Origin: Bacteroidales bacterium UBA1715
GTDB lineage: Bacteria > Bacteroidota > Bacteroidia > Bacteroidales > UBA1715
Assembly (NCBI GenBank): GCA_002317135.1
Contig: DCIX01000014.1
Location: 1 to 64,000, forward strand
Reading direction: 5' to 3'
DNA: 64,000 nt
This document shows positions 44,560 to 53,425 of this stretch, piece by piece. Within the stretch, counting starts at the first letter, position 1. Every line of letters starts with the position of its first letter. The notes below the pieces were generated by a model. The model did no database searches, was not told where the DNA came from, and saw only the letters and a list, made by a program, of their open reading frames with translations. The translations under genes were made by a program, and so were the position numbers.

Positions 44560-44644
44560 TGAAAGAAATAGATTTTATTCTATATAACATGCCGGAAGAA
44601 GGCGGCAATGTGCAGGTAGTAGTCAAAGACGAAACCATCTGGTG
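44559..44644 (+). repeat. direct repeat copy A (5' end of rhuM)
   Basis: 86 bases from the rhuM ATG through CTGGTG, repeated at 45589-45674 with 5 mismatches (94% identity by my count). All five are third-position synonymous changes. Confidence 0.9.
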
Positions 44645-45557
44645 TAGTCAGAAGGCGATGGCATTGCTATATGATTGTTCGACAGACAATATCGGGCTTC
44701 ATTTGAAAAATATCTTTAATTCTGGTGAATTGGAGAAAGATTCAGTTACCGAGAAAATCTCGGCAACTGCTTCTGATGGTAAAAATTATCTAACTCAATT
44801 CTATCATCTTGATGCTATAATTGCAGTAGGTTACAGAGTGAATTCGCTTCGCGCCACCCGTTTTCGTCAGTGGGCCACTAAAGTACTTAATGAGTATATC
44901 CGCAAAGGATTTGCGATGGACGATGAACGTTTGAAGCAAGGTAAAGCTGTTTTTGGAACTGACTATTTTAAAGAATTGCTTGAAAGAGTTCGTTCCATCC
45001 GAGCAAGCGAACGTCGTATATGGCAACAGATAACAGACATTTATGCGGAATGCTCCATCGACTATGATGCAAAATCAGACGTGACAAGGGAGTTTTTCAT
45101 GATGGTACAAAACCGCTTCCATTATGCTATCACAGGTCAAACTGCTCCTGAAATAATTTATACCCATGCCAATCATGAAAAGGAGAACATGGGTCTTAAA
45201 ACATGGAAAAACTCTCCGGACGGAAGAATCCTCAAATCGGACACCAAGATTGCCAAAAACTATCTTGACGAAAAAGAAATTCGACAGCTTGAAAGATTAG
45301 TCTCTGGTTACTTTGACTACATAGAAGATCTTATAGAGCGAGAAAACACCTTCAATATGCAACAATTTGCATCAAGCGTAAATGAATTTATCTCTTTCCG
45401 CAAATACCAGATTCTACCAGATAAAGGGAAAATCACCAAAGCCATGGCCGATGAGAAAGCCGCTGCTGAATATGACATATTCAATAAGACCCAAAAGATA
45501 GACTCTGACTTTGACAAGGAGGTGAGAAAGATGTTGGGAGAAGGTGATAGCAAATGA
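44559..45557 (+). CDS. rhuM: RhuM-family protein
   Basis: 332 residues matching the RhuM family (virulence RhuM; named for a Salmonella pathogenicity-island gene). Recognisable blocks: FILYNMPEEGGNVQVVVKDETIW at the N-terminus, a helix-turn-helix-like ALLYDCSTDNIGLHLKNIF, then LDAIIAVGYRVNSLRATRFRQWAT. Members are often encoded in hsd loci and their biochemical role is not settled. The first 86 bases recur at 45589. The C-terminus (MLGEGDSK) overlaps the junction with another hsdS remnant, so the last few residues may be altered. Confidence 0.85.
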   Translation: MKEIDFILYNMPEEGGNVQVVVKDETIWCSQKAMALLYDCSTDNIGLHLKNIFNSGELEKDSVTEKISATASDGKNYLTQFYHLDAIIAVGYRVNSLRATRFRQWATKVLNEYIRKGFAMDDERLKQGKAVFGTDYFKELLERVRSIRASERRIWQQITDIYAECSIDYDAKSDVTREFFMMVQNRFHYAITGQTAPEIIYTHANHEKENMGLKTWKNSPDGRILKSDTKIAKNYLDEKEIRQLERLVSGYFDYIEDLIERENTFNMQQFASSVNEFISFRKYQILPDKGKITKAMADEKAAAEYDIFNKTQKIDSDFDKEVRKMLGEGDSK

Positions 45558-45675
45558 AGTAGGAACAGGTAAAGTAAAAGTTGTTTTATGAAAGAGATAG
45601 ATTTTATACTATATAACATGCCAGAGGAAGGCGGCAATGTGCAGGTGGTAGTCAAAGACGAAACCATCTGGTGAA
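45548..45675 (+). pseudogene. remnants of a second hsdS tail and a second rhuM start
   Basis: From 45548 the reading IANEVGTGKVKVVL and TGA is another hsdS 3' end. It overlaps (ATGA) an ATG at 45589 that begins a 28-codon rhuM-like frame ending at TGA 45673-45675 where rhuM proper continues. The unit hsdS-tail/rhuM-head is thus present twice around the intact rhuM. Beyond 45675 the similarity stops. Confidence 0.85.
45589..45674 (+). repeat. direct repeat copy B (rhuM head remnant)
   Basis: Partner of 44559-44644. The distance between copies is 1030 bases, enough to loop out the intact rhuM by homologous recombination. Confidence 0.9.
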
Positions 45676-45749
45676 AACAGAAAAATAGTTTGAAACGAGG
45701 CAAGGTGCAAAAAGCGCCGTATTTTTTTTACGGTTAAAAACATTTTTCG

Positions 45750-45757
45750 TATATTTG
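45750..45757 (+). promoter_or_regulatory. -7 promoter element for the second ATPase gene
   Basis: TATATTTG 24 bases before the ATPase ATG. T-rich DNA (45722-45729) lies where the -33 box should be. It indicates an independent promoter for the ATPase, Toprim-like and hsdR genes. Confidence 0.6.
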
Positions 45758-45781
45758 CGTTATCATAAATAAGGATATATA

Positions 45782-46885
45782 ATGCTTATTAAATTCAAAG
45801 TCAATAGATTTCGTGGTTTTGCCGAAGAATTGTGCTGGGATCTTTCCAGTCCTAGCAACTACGAATACAATACCTTTGCTATCAAGAACGGCGTTATAAA
45901 GAATGGTATTGTATTTGGCCCTAATGGCAGTGGAAAGTCGAATCTGAGCAAGTCGGTCTTCGATATTATCTACCATCTGTCGCAGAAAGAAAGATTCGCT
46001 GATTTTTACCAGTCTTACATCTATGCCGGCAGTCCCAATGGCTTTGTTGACTTTGAATACACCTTCAAGTTTGGTACTTCAATTATTGTGTATGCCTACA
46101 GTAAAAATGCTGTTGGTGTTTTGATGGCTGAATCTCTAAATGTAGATGGTCGCCAGATATTCAGCAGAAGTCAGGATGAGTTACAGTATTTCGACACCCA
46201 GGAATTCCCGCTAAATCAAGACACCCTCAATACATTGGCGAACAATGCCAACAATATCTCAATTGTCAACTTTCTACTATTGTCTTACCCTTTAAACGTT
46301 AATCACTATCTCATAAAGCTTAGAGATTTTGTTAACGGTATGTTGTGGTTTGTGAATCTCGATATGCGTGGATACATGGGTTTGGAAATGGGATCTACTA
46401 ATCTTCAGGAATATATTATACGAAATGGATTGCTGGATAGGTTTCAGACGTTTCTAAAAGACATAAGCGGACAGGTTTATCGGTTTGTCAAACCCAAGAA
46501 AGATGACACAATATTGTTCTGCTCGTTTGGTGATGTGAAGGCTCCATTCCTGAGCATAGCATCGACAGGAACAAGAGCACTGATGCTGATTTTCTTCTGG
46601 TTACAGAAATTGAACAACGCCACATTTGTATTTGTTGACGAGTTTGATGCTTTCTACCATTTTGACCTTTCTAAGAAAGTCTGCCAGGCATTGTTTTCCC
46701 TTGACTGCCAGGTGTTCACCACCTCACACAACACCTCGCTGATGAGCAACGACTTGCTACGCCCCGACTGCTATTTCATCTTGAATAATAATAAGATCAA
46801 GCCGTTCTACCAATGTACCGACAAGGAACTGAGGTTTGCCCATAATTTGGAGAAAATGTATAGGGGTGGTGCTTTAGGAGTATAG
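45782..46885 (+). CDS. second AAA family ATPase of the island (AAA_15/21 type)
   Basis: 367 residues. Walker A GPNGSGKSN (near 46-54), Walker B FVFVDEFDAFYHF (near 283), switch TTSHNTS (near 316), and GTRAL in the signature position. It differs clearly from the RloA-like protein at 37284. The next gene, 3 bases on, encodes a Toprim-like protein, so it forms a second ATPase/effector pair. It is transcribed from its own promoter and is followed by hsdR. Confidence 0.85.
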   Translation: MLIKFKVNRFRGFAEELCWDLSSPSNYEYNTFAIKNGVIKNGIVFGPNGSGKSNLSKSVFDIIYHLSQKERFADFYQSYIYAGSPNGFVDFEYTFKFGTSIIVYAYSKNAVGVLMAESLNVDGRQIFSRSQDELQYFDTQEFPLNQDTLNTLANNANNISIVNFLLLSYPLNVNHYLIKLRDFVNGMLWFVNLDMRGYMGLEMGSTNLQEYIIRNGLLDRFQTFLKDISGQVYRFVKPKKDDTILFCSFGDVKAPFLSIASTGTRALMLIFFWLQKLNNATFVFVDEFDAFYHFDLSKKVCQALFSLDCQVFTTSHNTSLMSNDLLRPDCYFILNNNKIKPFYQCTDKELRFAHNLEKMYRGGALGV

Positions 46886-46888
46886 GTT

Positions 46889-47665
46889 ATGATTCTATTT
46901 GTATTTGAAGGTAAAAAGCCAGAGATGGCATTGTTTGAAGCCATCGATAGTCTTTTGCTTCATATCGGCAATGAGAAGATTGTGACTACCTTCCAAACAA
47001 ATTTCTATAAGCTGTACGACGAAATACAGAAAGATGAGGATGTCCTTACACTGAATCTGCTCAAGGAATGGCTATGGACAAAAGACGATCATTCTTTGGA
47101 TGAATACAGCACCGACGACTTTACGGAAATCTACCTCTTCTTCGATTACGACATTCATGCCGCTACGTCTTTCCTGCACCTGACCACTGACGAGGCCAAT
47201 ATCGCAGTCAAAAAAATGCTACATATCTTTGATGACGAATACGAACACGGCAGATTGTTTGTCAGTTACCCCATGATAGAGTCGTATCTATATACCAAGA
47301 AGATGCCCGATAGCGATTTTGCGACCTACACTTATAGGATAGCAGATTTGGCCAATTTCAAGGATGCCACAAATGCATTCTCGGACTATACCCAGAACCA
47401 GTTCACCACGGCCCATGCCAAACAGGAGAATTGGAGAAAGGCAATATTGCAGAATGTTTACAAGGCAAATTATCTTTGCATAGGTCAATATTCTATGCCC
47501 GTAACGAAAGCCGACATCATTCAGGCAGATATCTTTGATTCCGAAGTCAATCATTATGTAGTGCCAAATGCTGAAGTTTCCATCCTTTGCGCACTGCCAT
47601 TATTTGTCTACTATTATCTGAGACACGAACTATTTGAAGAACGCATATTGTCTCATAAAAAGTAA
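46889..47665 (+). CDS. Toprim-like partner of the second ATPase
   Basis: 258 residues, family not recognised by name. Toprim-like acidic pattern: Glu7 in FVFEGKKPE and Asp86/Asp88 in FFDYDIH. It lies 3 bases after the ATPase gene and 8 bases before the old hsdR start, so all three are one transcript. By analogy with RloAB, PARIS and OLD-type systems it may be a nuclease effector controlled by the ATPase; this is inference. Confidence 0.75.
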   Translation: MILFVFEGKKPEMALFEAIDSLLLHIGNEKIVTTFQTNFYKLYDEIQKDEDVLTLNLLKEWLWTKDDHSLDEYSTDDFTEIYLFFDYDIHAATSFLHLTTDEANIAVKKMLHIFDDEYEHGRLFVSYPMIESYLYTKKMPDSDFATYTYRIADLANFKDATNAFSDYTQNQFTTAHAKQENWRKAILQNVYKANYLCIGQYSMPVTKADIIQADIFDSEVNHYVVPNAEVSILCALPLFVYYYLRHELFEERILSHKK

Positions 47666-47673
47666 TATATATC

Positions 47674-47786
47674 ATGATTACAACCAGCACCAACGAGCAA
47701 GCATTTGAACAACTGATAGAGCTAGCCTTAGTGGGCACCACCCATGAAGAACGTGGCGCAGGTGCTATTGGGGACAACCCAAGGAC
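47674..47786 (+). pseudogene. displaced N-terminus of hsdR (out of frame)
   Basis: ATG 47674 reads MITTSTNEQAFEQLIELALV then GTTHEERG, which is the standard start of this HsdR subfamily, but in frame 1. The main hsdR body is in frame 3, where the codons just upstream read CYWGQPKDM. A net loss equal to one base (3n+1) near 47761-47767 joins the two. The residues that usually link them are also missing, so it is a real deletion, not only a miscalled base. Confidence 0.75.
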
Positions 47787-50700
47787 ATGGACAAGACATT
47801 GGCTCTTGATCTTCGTCGGTTGTGGTCGTTCCTCAAAGCAACTCAGCAAAATGTTCTTGATGGTTATAGAGGTCGCAACTTGCAGGAGTCGCTACCAAAG
47901 CAACTCAGCAAGGCAATTGAAACCCAAGGTGTGATAGATGTTATTCGCAAGGGTCTTGACGTGGATAATATCCATCTGACCTTGTTCTATCCAAAGCCAA
48001 CAGCTGCGGACAGCGAGGAGAGTCACCGACTCTACAACCTCAATCAGTTCTCTGTTACTCGTCAACAGACCTTCTCAAACATGCGCCCAGGCTTGGAGCT
48101 CGATATGGTTATATTTCTCAATGGTATTCCTCTGTTTACCTTTGAGTTGAAGAACCCTTGGACGCACCAGACAGCTCGCGTGAACGGTCAGAAGCAATAT
48201 AAGAGCACTGAGCGAGACCCTAAAGAGACGATTCTTCGCTTTGGACGCTGTTTGGCACACTTCACACTTGACAAAGACGAGATTTACTTTACCACCCATC
48301 TGGAGTTGGAAAAAACTTACTTCATGCCATTCAACAAAGGGTTGGAGAATGGTGCTGGAGCAGGAAATCCAGTGAATCCAAATGGCTTCAAGACCTCATA
48401 CCTGTGGGAAGAGGTTCTACAGAAGGATGTTCTCTCAGACATCATCATGAACTATGTCCTTTTTGATTATGGTGAGACTAAGACACAGAAGAAAGTCCCA
48501 CACATCATGAAGAATGCTCAGGTGCTTATCTTCCCTCGCTATCATCAGTTGAATGTTGTAAATAAACTAACAGCAGATGTAAGCACCCTTGGTGTAGGAA
48601 AGACATACCTCATTCAGCATTCGGCGGGTTCGGGCAAGTCAAACTCAATCACATGGTTGGCATACAAACTCATCAAAGAGTGTCCTGCCACTATGGATGC
48701 TGTACGAGCCAAGTCATTAGACACACCACTTTACAACTCGGTAATAGTTGTGACCGATCGTCGTTTACTCGACAAGCAGATTACTGACAATATAAAGGCA
48801 TTTGGACAATCTGATAAAATTGTGGCCCATGCCGATTCGTCAGCAGAGTTGAAGTCTGCCATCGAAAACAACAAACGCATCATCATTACCACTATTCAGA
48901 AGTTCCCATTCATCTGCGACACCATCCGCGATGTGAGCGACCATAACTTTGCCATATTGATTGACGAGGCACATTCAAGTCAGTCCGGTGTAGCAGCAGA
49001 CAAGATGAATGCCGCTGTACAAAAGGCTATTAGTGAAGACGGAGAAGTTACAACTGATACTATACTGATGGATATGATGCTGAGCCGCAAAATGTCATCG
49101 AACTGTTCTTACTTCGCATTCACAGCCACACCAAAGAAAGAGACATTGGAACGATTTGGTGTCCACAAAGAGGACAATTCCTTCCATCCATTCCACCTGT
49201 ATAGTATGAAACAAGCTATAGATGAGGGTTTTATTCTGGATGTGTTGACCAACTATACCACCTACAAGAGTTATTACGAGCTGATAAAATCTACAGAGAA
49301 AGATCCGTTCTATGACAGCGAACGAGCTCAAAAATTGCTAAAGAAAGCTGTAGAGCGTGAACCTAAAACTATCAAGGCTAAAGCCGAACAGATGCTGGCA
49401 CACTTTGATTCAAATCTTTTCCGCAATCATAAACTTATGGGTAAGGCCAAGGCAATGGTGGTGACCAAGGATATAGAATGTGCCATTCGTTATTACAGTG
49501 CGTTGCAAGAAATTAAGAAAGAGAAGAATCTTCCTTTCGGTATTATGATCGCTTTTTCTGGTGAGAAGCAGCTGGCGGGAGGTGTATCTAACTACTCCCG
49601 CAATATAAATGATGGTAATGAGTATTCTGTCGATATGGCGGCAGAACCGCAGGTAACTTATGGTCCAACTTATACGGAAGCAAGCATCAATGGCTTCCCA
49701 GAAAGCAAAACTGCTGAAGAGTTTGATAAGGATGAAAACCGTATCTTGGTAGTTGCTAATAAGTACTTGACAGGTTTTGACCAACCAAAACTGGCGGCAA
49801 TGTATATTGATAAACCTCTTGCTGGAGTGCTTGCAGTTCAGGCTTTGTCACGCCTCAATCGTGCCAAACCTTCACTAGGCAAGAGAAGCGAAGACCTCTT
49901 TATTCTTGACTTCTACAACAAGATTGATGACATTAAGGCATCGTTTGATCCTTATTATACTTCAACAGCACTTTCAGAGCCAACAGATGTAAACGTGCTT
50001 CATGAGTTACGCTCTACATTATTGTCTGTAGGAGTCTTCGATCAAGAAGAGATTGATGAGTTCTCTGACCTTTACTTCATGGGACAGCCTGCCGATAGAT
50101 GGACTTCCATCATTGATGTTGCTGCAGAGCGTTTTAACAAAGAAATAGAATGGCCGGAGAATGGTCAGGCGGATTTCAAGATTAAATGTAAGCAATTTGT
50201 AAAGGTATATAGCCGCGTTGCAGCAATCATAGATTTTGAGGTAAAAGAGTGGGAAAAACTATTCTGGTATCTGCGTTTTTTGATTCCTGGACTTCATGTT
50301 GATGTCGCAGGACGCGATAGTATGAAGGATTTACTTGACAATGTTGATTTGAATACATACGGTCTGCGTCGTACTGCGCTTAACCAAATGGTAGCACTGG
50401 ATGATACGGAAACAGTTGTTGATCCGAATAAGGCGGCTATGGCAGGTGCTGGCAGTGATGAGGTAATTGAGGAAACACTAGATCAAATTATTGAAACTTT
50501 CAACGAACATCATTTCAAAGGCTGGGAAGCGACACCAGAGGATCAGAAGACAAAACTTGTAAGTATCGCAACTGCAATAACAAAAAACGAGGACTACAAA
50601 AAACTTGTTGTTGGCAATCCTGACCCAGATGCAGTCAAAGAAACTCTCAATAAAATCATTGATAAAACCATACGGGAAAAGCGAATAAGCGATATGTCGC

Positions 50701-50882
50701 TTTACAAGCAGTATCAGTTGAATGAAGACTTTAAATCGCAAATGCGACATGTGTTGACTCGAATACTTAACACTATTGATAGTACTCCTGAAGCAACCAT
50801 GATGAAAGGTGTTGGGTTTACTCAGCATGGAGATGTCCCTATTATTGGAGAAACAATTACACCACTTTCAACAACAAAATAA
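47787..50882 (+). CDS. hsdR: type I restriction endonuclease subunit (N-terminus lost)
   Basis: 1031 residues from the first ATG in the main frame. The PD-(D/E)xK nuclease residues are present (Asp106 in LELDMV, Glu120/Lys122 in FELK), then the SF2 helicase motor: Walker A HSAGSGKSN (near 280), DEAH in LIDEAHSSQSG, and LSRLNRA. About 40 residues of the normal N-terminus are out of frame (see previous entry). The start at 47787 may be used, giving a shortened protein that could retain activity. It ends the island. Confidence 0.85.
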   Translation: MDKTLALDLRRLWSFLKATQQNVLDGYRGRNLQESLPKQLSKAIETQGVIDVIRKGLDVDNIHLTLFYPKPTAADSEESHRLYNLNQFSVTRQQTFSNMRPGLELDMVIFLNGIPLFTFELKNPWTHQTARVNGQKQYKSTERDPKETILRFGRCLAHFTLDKDEIYFTTHLELEKTYFMPFNKGLENGAGAGNPVNPNGFKTSYLWEEVLQKDVLSDIIMNYVLFDYGETKTQKKVPHIMKNAQVLIFPRYHQLNVVNKLTADVSTLGVGKTYLIQHSAGSGKSNSITWLAYKLIKECPATMDAVRAKSLDTPLYNSVIVVTDRRLLDKQITDNIKAFGQSDKIVAHADSSAELKSAIENNKRIIITTIQKFPFICDTIRDVSDHNFAILIDEAHSSQSGVAADKMNAAVQKAISEDGEVTTDTILMDMMLSRKMSSNCSYFAFTATPKKETLERFGVHKEDNSFHPFHLYSMKQAIDEGFILDVLTNYTTYKSYYELIKSTEKDPFYDSERAQKLLKKAVEREPKTIKAKAEQMLAHFDSNLFRNHKLMGKAKAMVVTKDIECAIRYYSALQEIKKEKNLPFGIMIAFSGEKQLAGGVSNYSRNINDGNEYSVDMAAEPQVTYGPTYTEASINGFPESKTAEEFDKDENRILVVANKYLTGFDQPKLAAMYIDKPLAGVLAVQALSRLNRAKPSLGKRSEDLFILDFYNKIDDIKASFDPYYTSTALSEPTDVNVLHELRSTLLSVGVFDQEEIDEFSDLYFMGQPADRWTSIIDVAAERFNKEIEWPENGQADFKIKCKQFVKVYSRVAAIIDFEVKEWEKLFWYLRFLIPGLHVDVAGRDSMKDLLDNVDLNTYGLRRTALNQMVALDDTETVVDPNKAAMAGAGSDEVIEETLDQIIETFNEHHFKGWEATPEDQKTKLVSIATAITKNEDYKKLVVGNPDPDAVKETLNKIIDKTIREKRISDMSLYKQYQLNEDFKSQMRHVLTRILNTIDSTPEATMMKGVGFTQHGDVPIIGETITPLSTTK

Positions 50883-50949
50883 AGATGGTTAATGGAAAAG
50901 ATAATAAGGAATTTTTCAACTCGTCATTTTCAAAATCTGTAATTTATTT

Positions 50950-50981
50950 AATTATCAATTGCTAATTGGCAATTATCAATT
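50950..50981. repeat. AATTATCAATT direct repeat at the right edge of the island
   Basis: Identical 11-base units at 50950-50960 and 50971-50981 (period 21), separated by a region with AATTGGC. They sit in the gap between hsdR and the STAS promoter. AATTATCAATT-type spacers are common intergenic sequences in this phylum. Confidence 0.6.
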
Positions 50982-50997
50982 AAATAATGTATATTTG
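50966..50997 (+). promoter_or_regulatory. promoter for the STAS-rnz-recF unit
   Basis: TTGG at 50966-50969, 20-base spacer, TATATTTG at 50990-50997, 37 bases before the STAS ATG. It overlaps the second AATTATCAATT unit. Confidence 0.6.
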
Positions 50998-51033
50998 CGT
51001 ATAAGGGATTGTAATCATCAAAATTTGTAAGCT

Positions 51034-51381
51034 ATGGATTACTGTGTTATTACAAAAAAATCGACTTATACGCTAATAGAAATATTAGTTGACAGGTTGG
51101 ATATTCGTATTGCAGCTTCTTTGAAGTCTGATTTGGTTCAGTTGAATGGCAATCGTGAGAAAAATATAGTTCTAGACTTGTCAAAGTGTGCGTATTGTGA
51201 TTCTTCTGGTTTGAGTGCCATATTGGTTGCAAATCGCCTTTGTAAAAATTCAAAAGGTGTGTTTGTTTTATGTGGCTTACAAGAAGCAATAGAGCGATTA
51301 ATTACAATTTCACAGTTGGATTCTGTTCTTACAATCGTTTCTACAAAAGAAAAAGCAGACGATTTATTGAATAATGATTGA
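51034..51381 (+). CDS. STAS-domain anti-sigma factor antagonist
   Basis: 115 residues with the SpoIIAA/RsbV fold. The phosphorylation site is Ser58 in CDSSGLSAIL, preceded by LDLSKC. It should be controlled by an RsbW-type kinase; the ATPase fusion at 3000-3884 is a candidate by family only. Its stop TGATG overlaps the rnz ATG at 51381, so it is translationally coupled to rnz. Confidence 0.9.
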   Translation: MDYCVITKKSTYTLIEILVDRLDIRIAASLKSDLVQLNGNREKNIVLDLSKCAYCDSSGLSAILVANRLCKNSKGVFVLCGLQEAIERLITISQLDSVLTIVSTKEKADDLLNND

Positions 51382-52319
51382 TGGAAGATAACGCTCTCAT
51401 TGTATTGGGCTGCAGTTCGGCAACACCGAATTCTGTACGGTTCCCTTCGGCACAGGTTCTTCATTTTCGGAGCAAGTATTTCTTGATAGACTGTGGTGAA
51501 GGAACTCAAATGCAATTGCGTAGAGCGAAAATTCCTTTTGAACGAATTGATTCTATTTTTATTTCTCATCTCCATGGCGACCATTATTTTGGCTTGTTTG
51601 GCTTACTTGCTTCGCTTAATTTAACTGGTCGCAAAAATCCATTAACGGTATATGCACCAGAAGGCTTAGAAGAATTGGTGAGATATCATTTCTTAAAAAC
51701 AGAGCAACCATTTTCATATCCATTGGTATTTGTGTCTTTGCCCAAAGAACCTTGTGCGTGTATAAAGTCGGGAAGAGGGTATGAAATACGGGCGATTCAG
51801 TTGAATCATCGTGTTCCTTGTTGGGGATTTTATTTTGTAGAAGAACCAAAGGAACGCAAAATCAGGAAAGAGGCAATTTCGGCATATAATTTATCTATTG
51901 AAGAGGTAAAATGTATTAAAAATGGTTCGGATTTAACTTTGCAAGATGGTACGGTAATGTTAAATGAAGAACTTACACTTGCTCCGCAACCGTCGTTTTC
52001 GTATGCTTATATTTCCGATACGGTTGTGAAACCAGATATTGCTCAATATTTGCCAGATGTGCATTTGTTGTATCACGAAGCAACATTCTTGCATGAATTG
52101 CTTTCTATGGCAGAAAAAACACATCATTCTACAGCGAAACAAGCTGGGGAATTTGCTGCCTTGGTAAAGGCTGATAAATTGATTATTGGGCATTTTTCGG
52201 CTCGATATAAAGACTTGCAAGAACATTTGAACGAAGCAAAGCAATCGTTTGAAAATGTTGAATTAGCGTCAGATTTGAGCTTATATACATTGTATAAACC
52301 TGCGTATAGTATTTGGTAG
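51381..52319 (+). CDS. rnz: ribonuclease Z
   Basis: tRNA 3'-end-processing metallo-beta-lactamase. Motif SHLHGDH (His63, His65, Asp67, His68) binds zinc, with further ligands in LNHRVPC, AYISDTV and IGHFSARY. 312 residues, short-form RNase Z length. ATG 51381 overlaps the STAS stop by one base; the next gene starts 2 bases after its stop. Confidence 0.95.
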   Translation: MEDNALIVLGCSSATPNSVRFPSAQVLHFRSKYFLIDCGEGTQMQLRRAKIPFERIDSIFISHLHGDHYFGLFGLLASLNLTGRKNPLTVYAPEGLEELVRYHFLKTEQPFSYPLVFVSLPKEPCACIKSGRGYEIRAIQLNHRVPCWGFYFVEEPKERKIRKEAISAYNLSIEEVKCIKNGSDLTLQDGTVMLNEELTLAPQPSFSYAYISDTVVKPDIAQYLPDVHLLYHEATFLHELLSMAEKTHHSTAKQAGEFAALVKADKLIIGHFSARYKDLQEHLNEAKQSFENVELASDLSLYTLYKPAYSIW

Positions 52320-52321
52320 AG

Positions 52322-53425
52322 ATGAAGTTAGGTACGCTGTCAATATATCATTATCGTAATTTAGAGGAACTATCGTTTGATTGTAACGAAAAAGTTAATT
52401 GTATTATTGGCAGAAATGGCGTAGGGAAAACGAATATTCTTGATGCAATTTATTATTTGTCGTGTTGCAAAAGCAATTTAATGACAAATGATGTGTTGAA
52501 TGTGAAACACGGGGAGAAATCATTTTTATTGCAGGGAATATATGATTTGAATGACACAGAAGTGAAAGTTTCGTGTGCGTATAATTTGGAAGACAAAAGC
52601 AAGTTGATTCGTTGCAACGATAAAAAATATGCGCGTATTTCAGACCATTTGGGATTGTTGCCGATAGTCTTTATTTCTCCGAACGATGTATCACTTATAT
52701 ATGAAGGAGGTACGGAACGACGAAAATTTTTGGATGGTTTTATTTCTATGTATAATAGAGAATATTTGTCTAATTTATTGGTTTATAATAAGATATTACA
52801 ACAGCGAAATACACTTCTTAAACAAGATCAACCAATTGATGATGTGTATTTATCCATTATAGATGAAAAACTTTCGATTTTAGGAACAGCAATTTTTGAA
52901 GAACGGAAACGAGCCGTTTCGGCACTTTCAGAATTGGCAAAACAATTTTATGGAAAAATAGCAACTACGGAGGAATGTTCTGTTGAATATGATTCGCAAC
53001 TGTTTTCGGGAGCAATGAAAGGTCTTTTGGAGCGTAATCGTGATAAAGATAGATGTTTGACTTATACTAGCGCAGGAATTCACCGTGATGATTTGGCTTT
53101 TAAGTTTAACGAAAGTTCGTTGAAAAATACAGCTTCGCAAGGACAGAAGAAAAGTTTTCTACTTGCATTGAAATTTGCTCAATATCAGTTAATTAAAGAA
53201 TATAAAAATGGCGTTAAGCCGTTGCTTTTGTTAGATGATTTGTTTGATAAACTTGATAAAGAACGATCAAAAAATATATTTGATTTGGTTGATAGTCAGG
53301 ATTTTGGACAAATTTTTATAACAGATACCGACAAGGTTTTGTTACATACAATATTTGAACAAAAAAGGGAAGAAGGTATTTTCTGGCAAGTTTCCGATGG
53401 AAAAATAGAAAAGGCAACACTATAG
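52322..53425 (+). CDS. recF: DNA replication/repair protein RecF
   Basis: SMC-like ATPase that loads RecA at gaps. ATG 52322 gives MKLGTLSIYHYRNLEELSF; Walker A GRNGVGKTN (near 33-41), signature TASQGQKKSFLLALKF and Walker B LLLLDDLFDKLD in the C-terminal part. 367 residues. It is last of STAS, rnz, recF and converges with dnaG, the 3' ends overlapping by 6 bases. Confidence 0.95.
   Translation: MKLGTLSIYHYRNLEELSFDCNEKVNCIIGRNGVGKTNILDAIYYLSCCKSNLMTNDVLNVKHGEKSFLLQGIYDLNDTEVKVSCAYNLEDKSKLIRCNDKKYARISDHLGLLPIVFISPNDVSLIYEGGTERRKFLDGFISMYNREYLSNLLVYNKILQQRNTLLKQDQPIDDVYLSIIDEKLSILGTAIFEERKRAVSALSELAKQFYGKIATTEECSVEYDSQLFSGAMKGLLERNRDKDRCLTYTSAGIHRDDLAFKFNESSLKNTASQGQKKSFLLALKFAQYQLIKEYKNGVKPLLLLDDLFDKLDKERSKNIFDLVDSQDFGQIFITDTDKVLLHTIFEQKREEGIFWQVSDGKIEKATL

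Noticed and set aside
34732..50882. Invertible (phase-variable) hsdS cassette
   Set aside because: No inverted copies of hsdS and no site-specific recombinase gene in the window; only direct remnants are seen.
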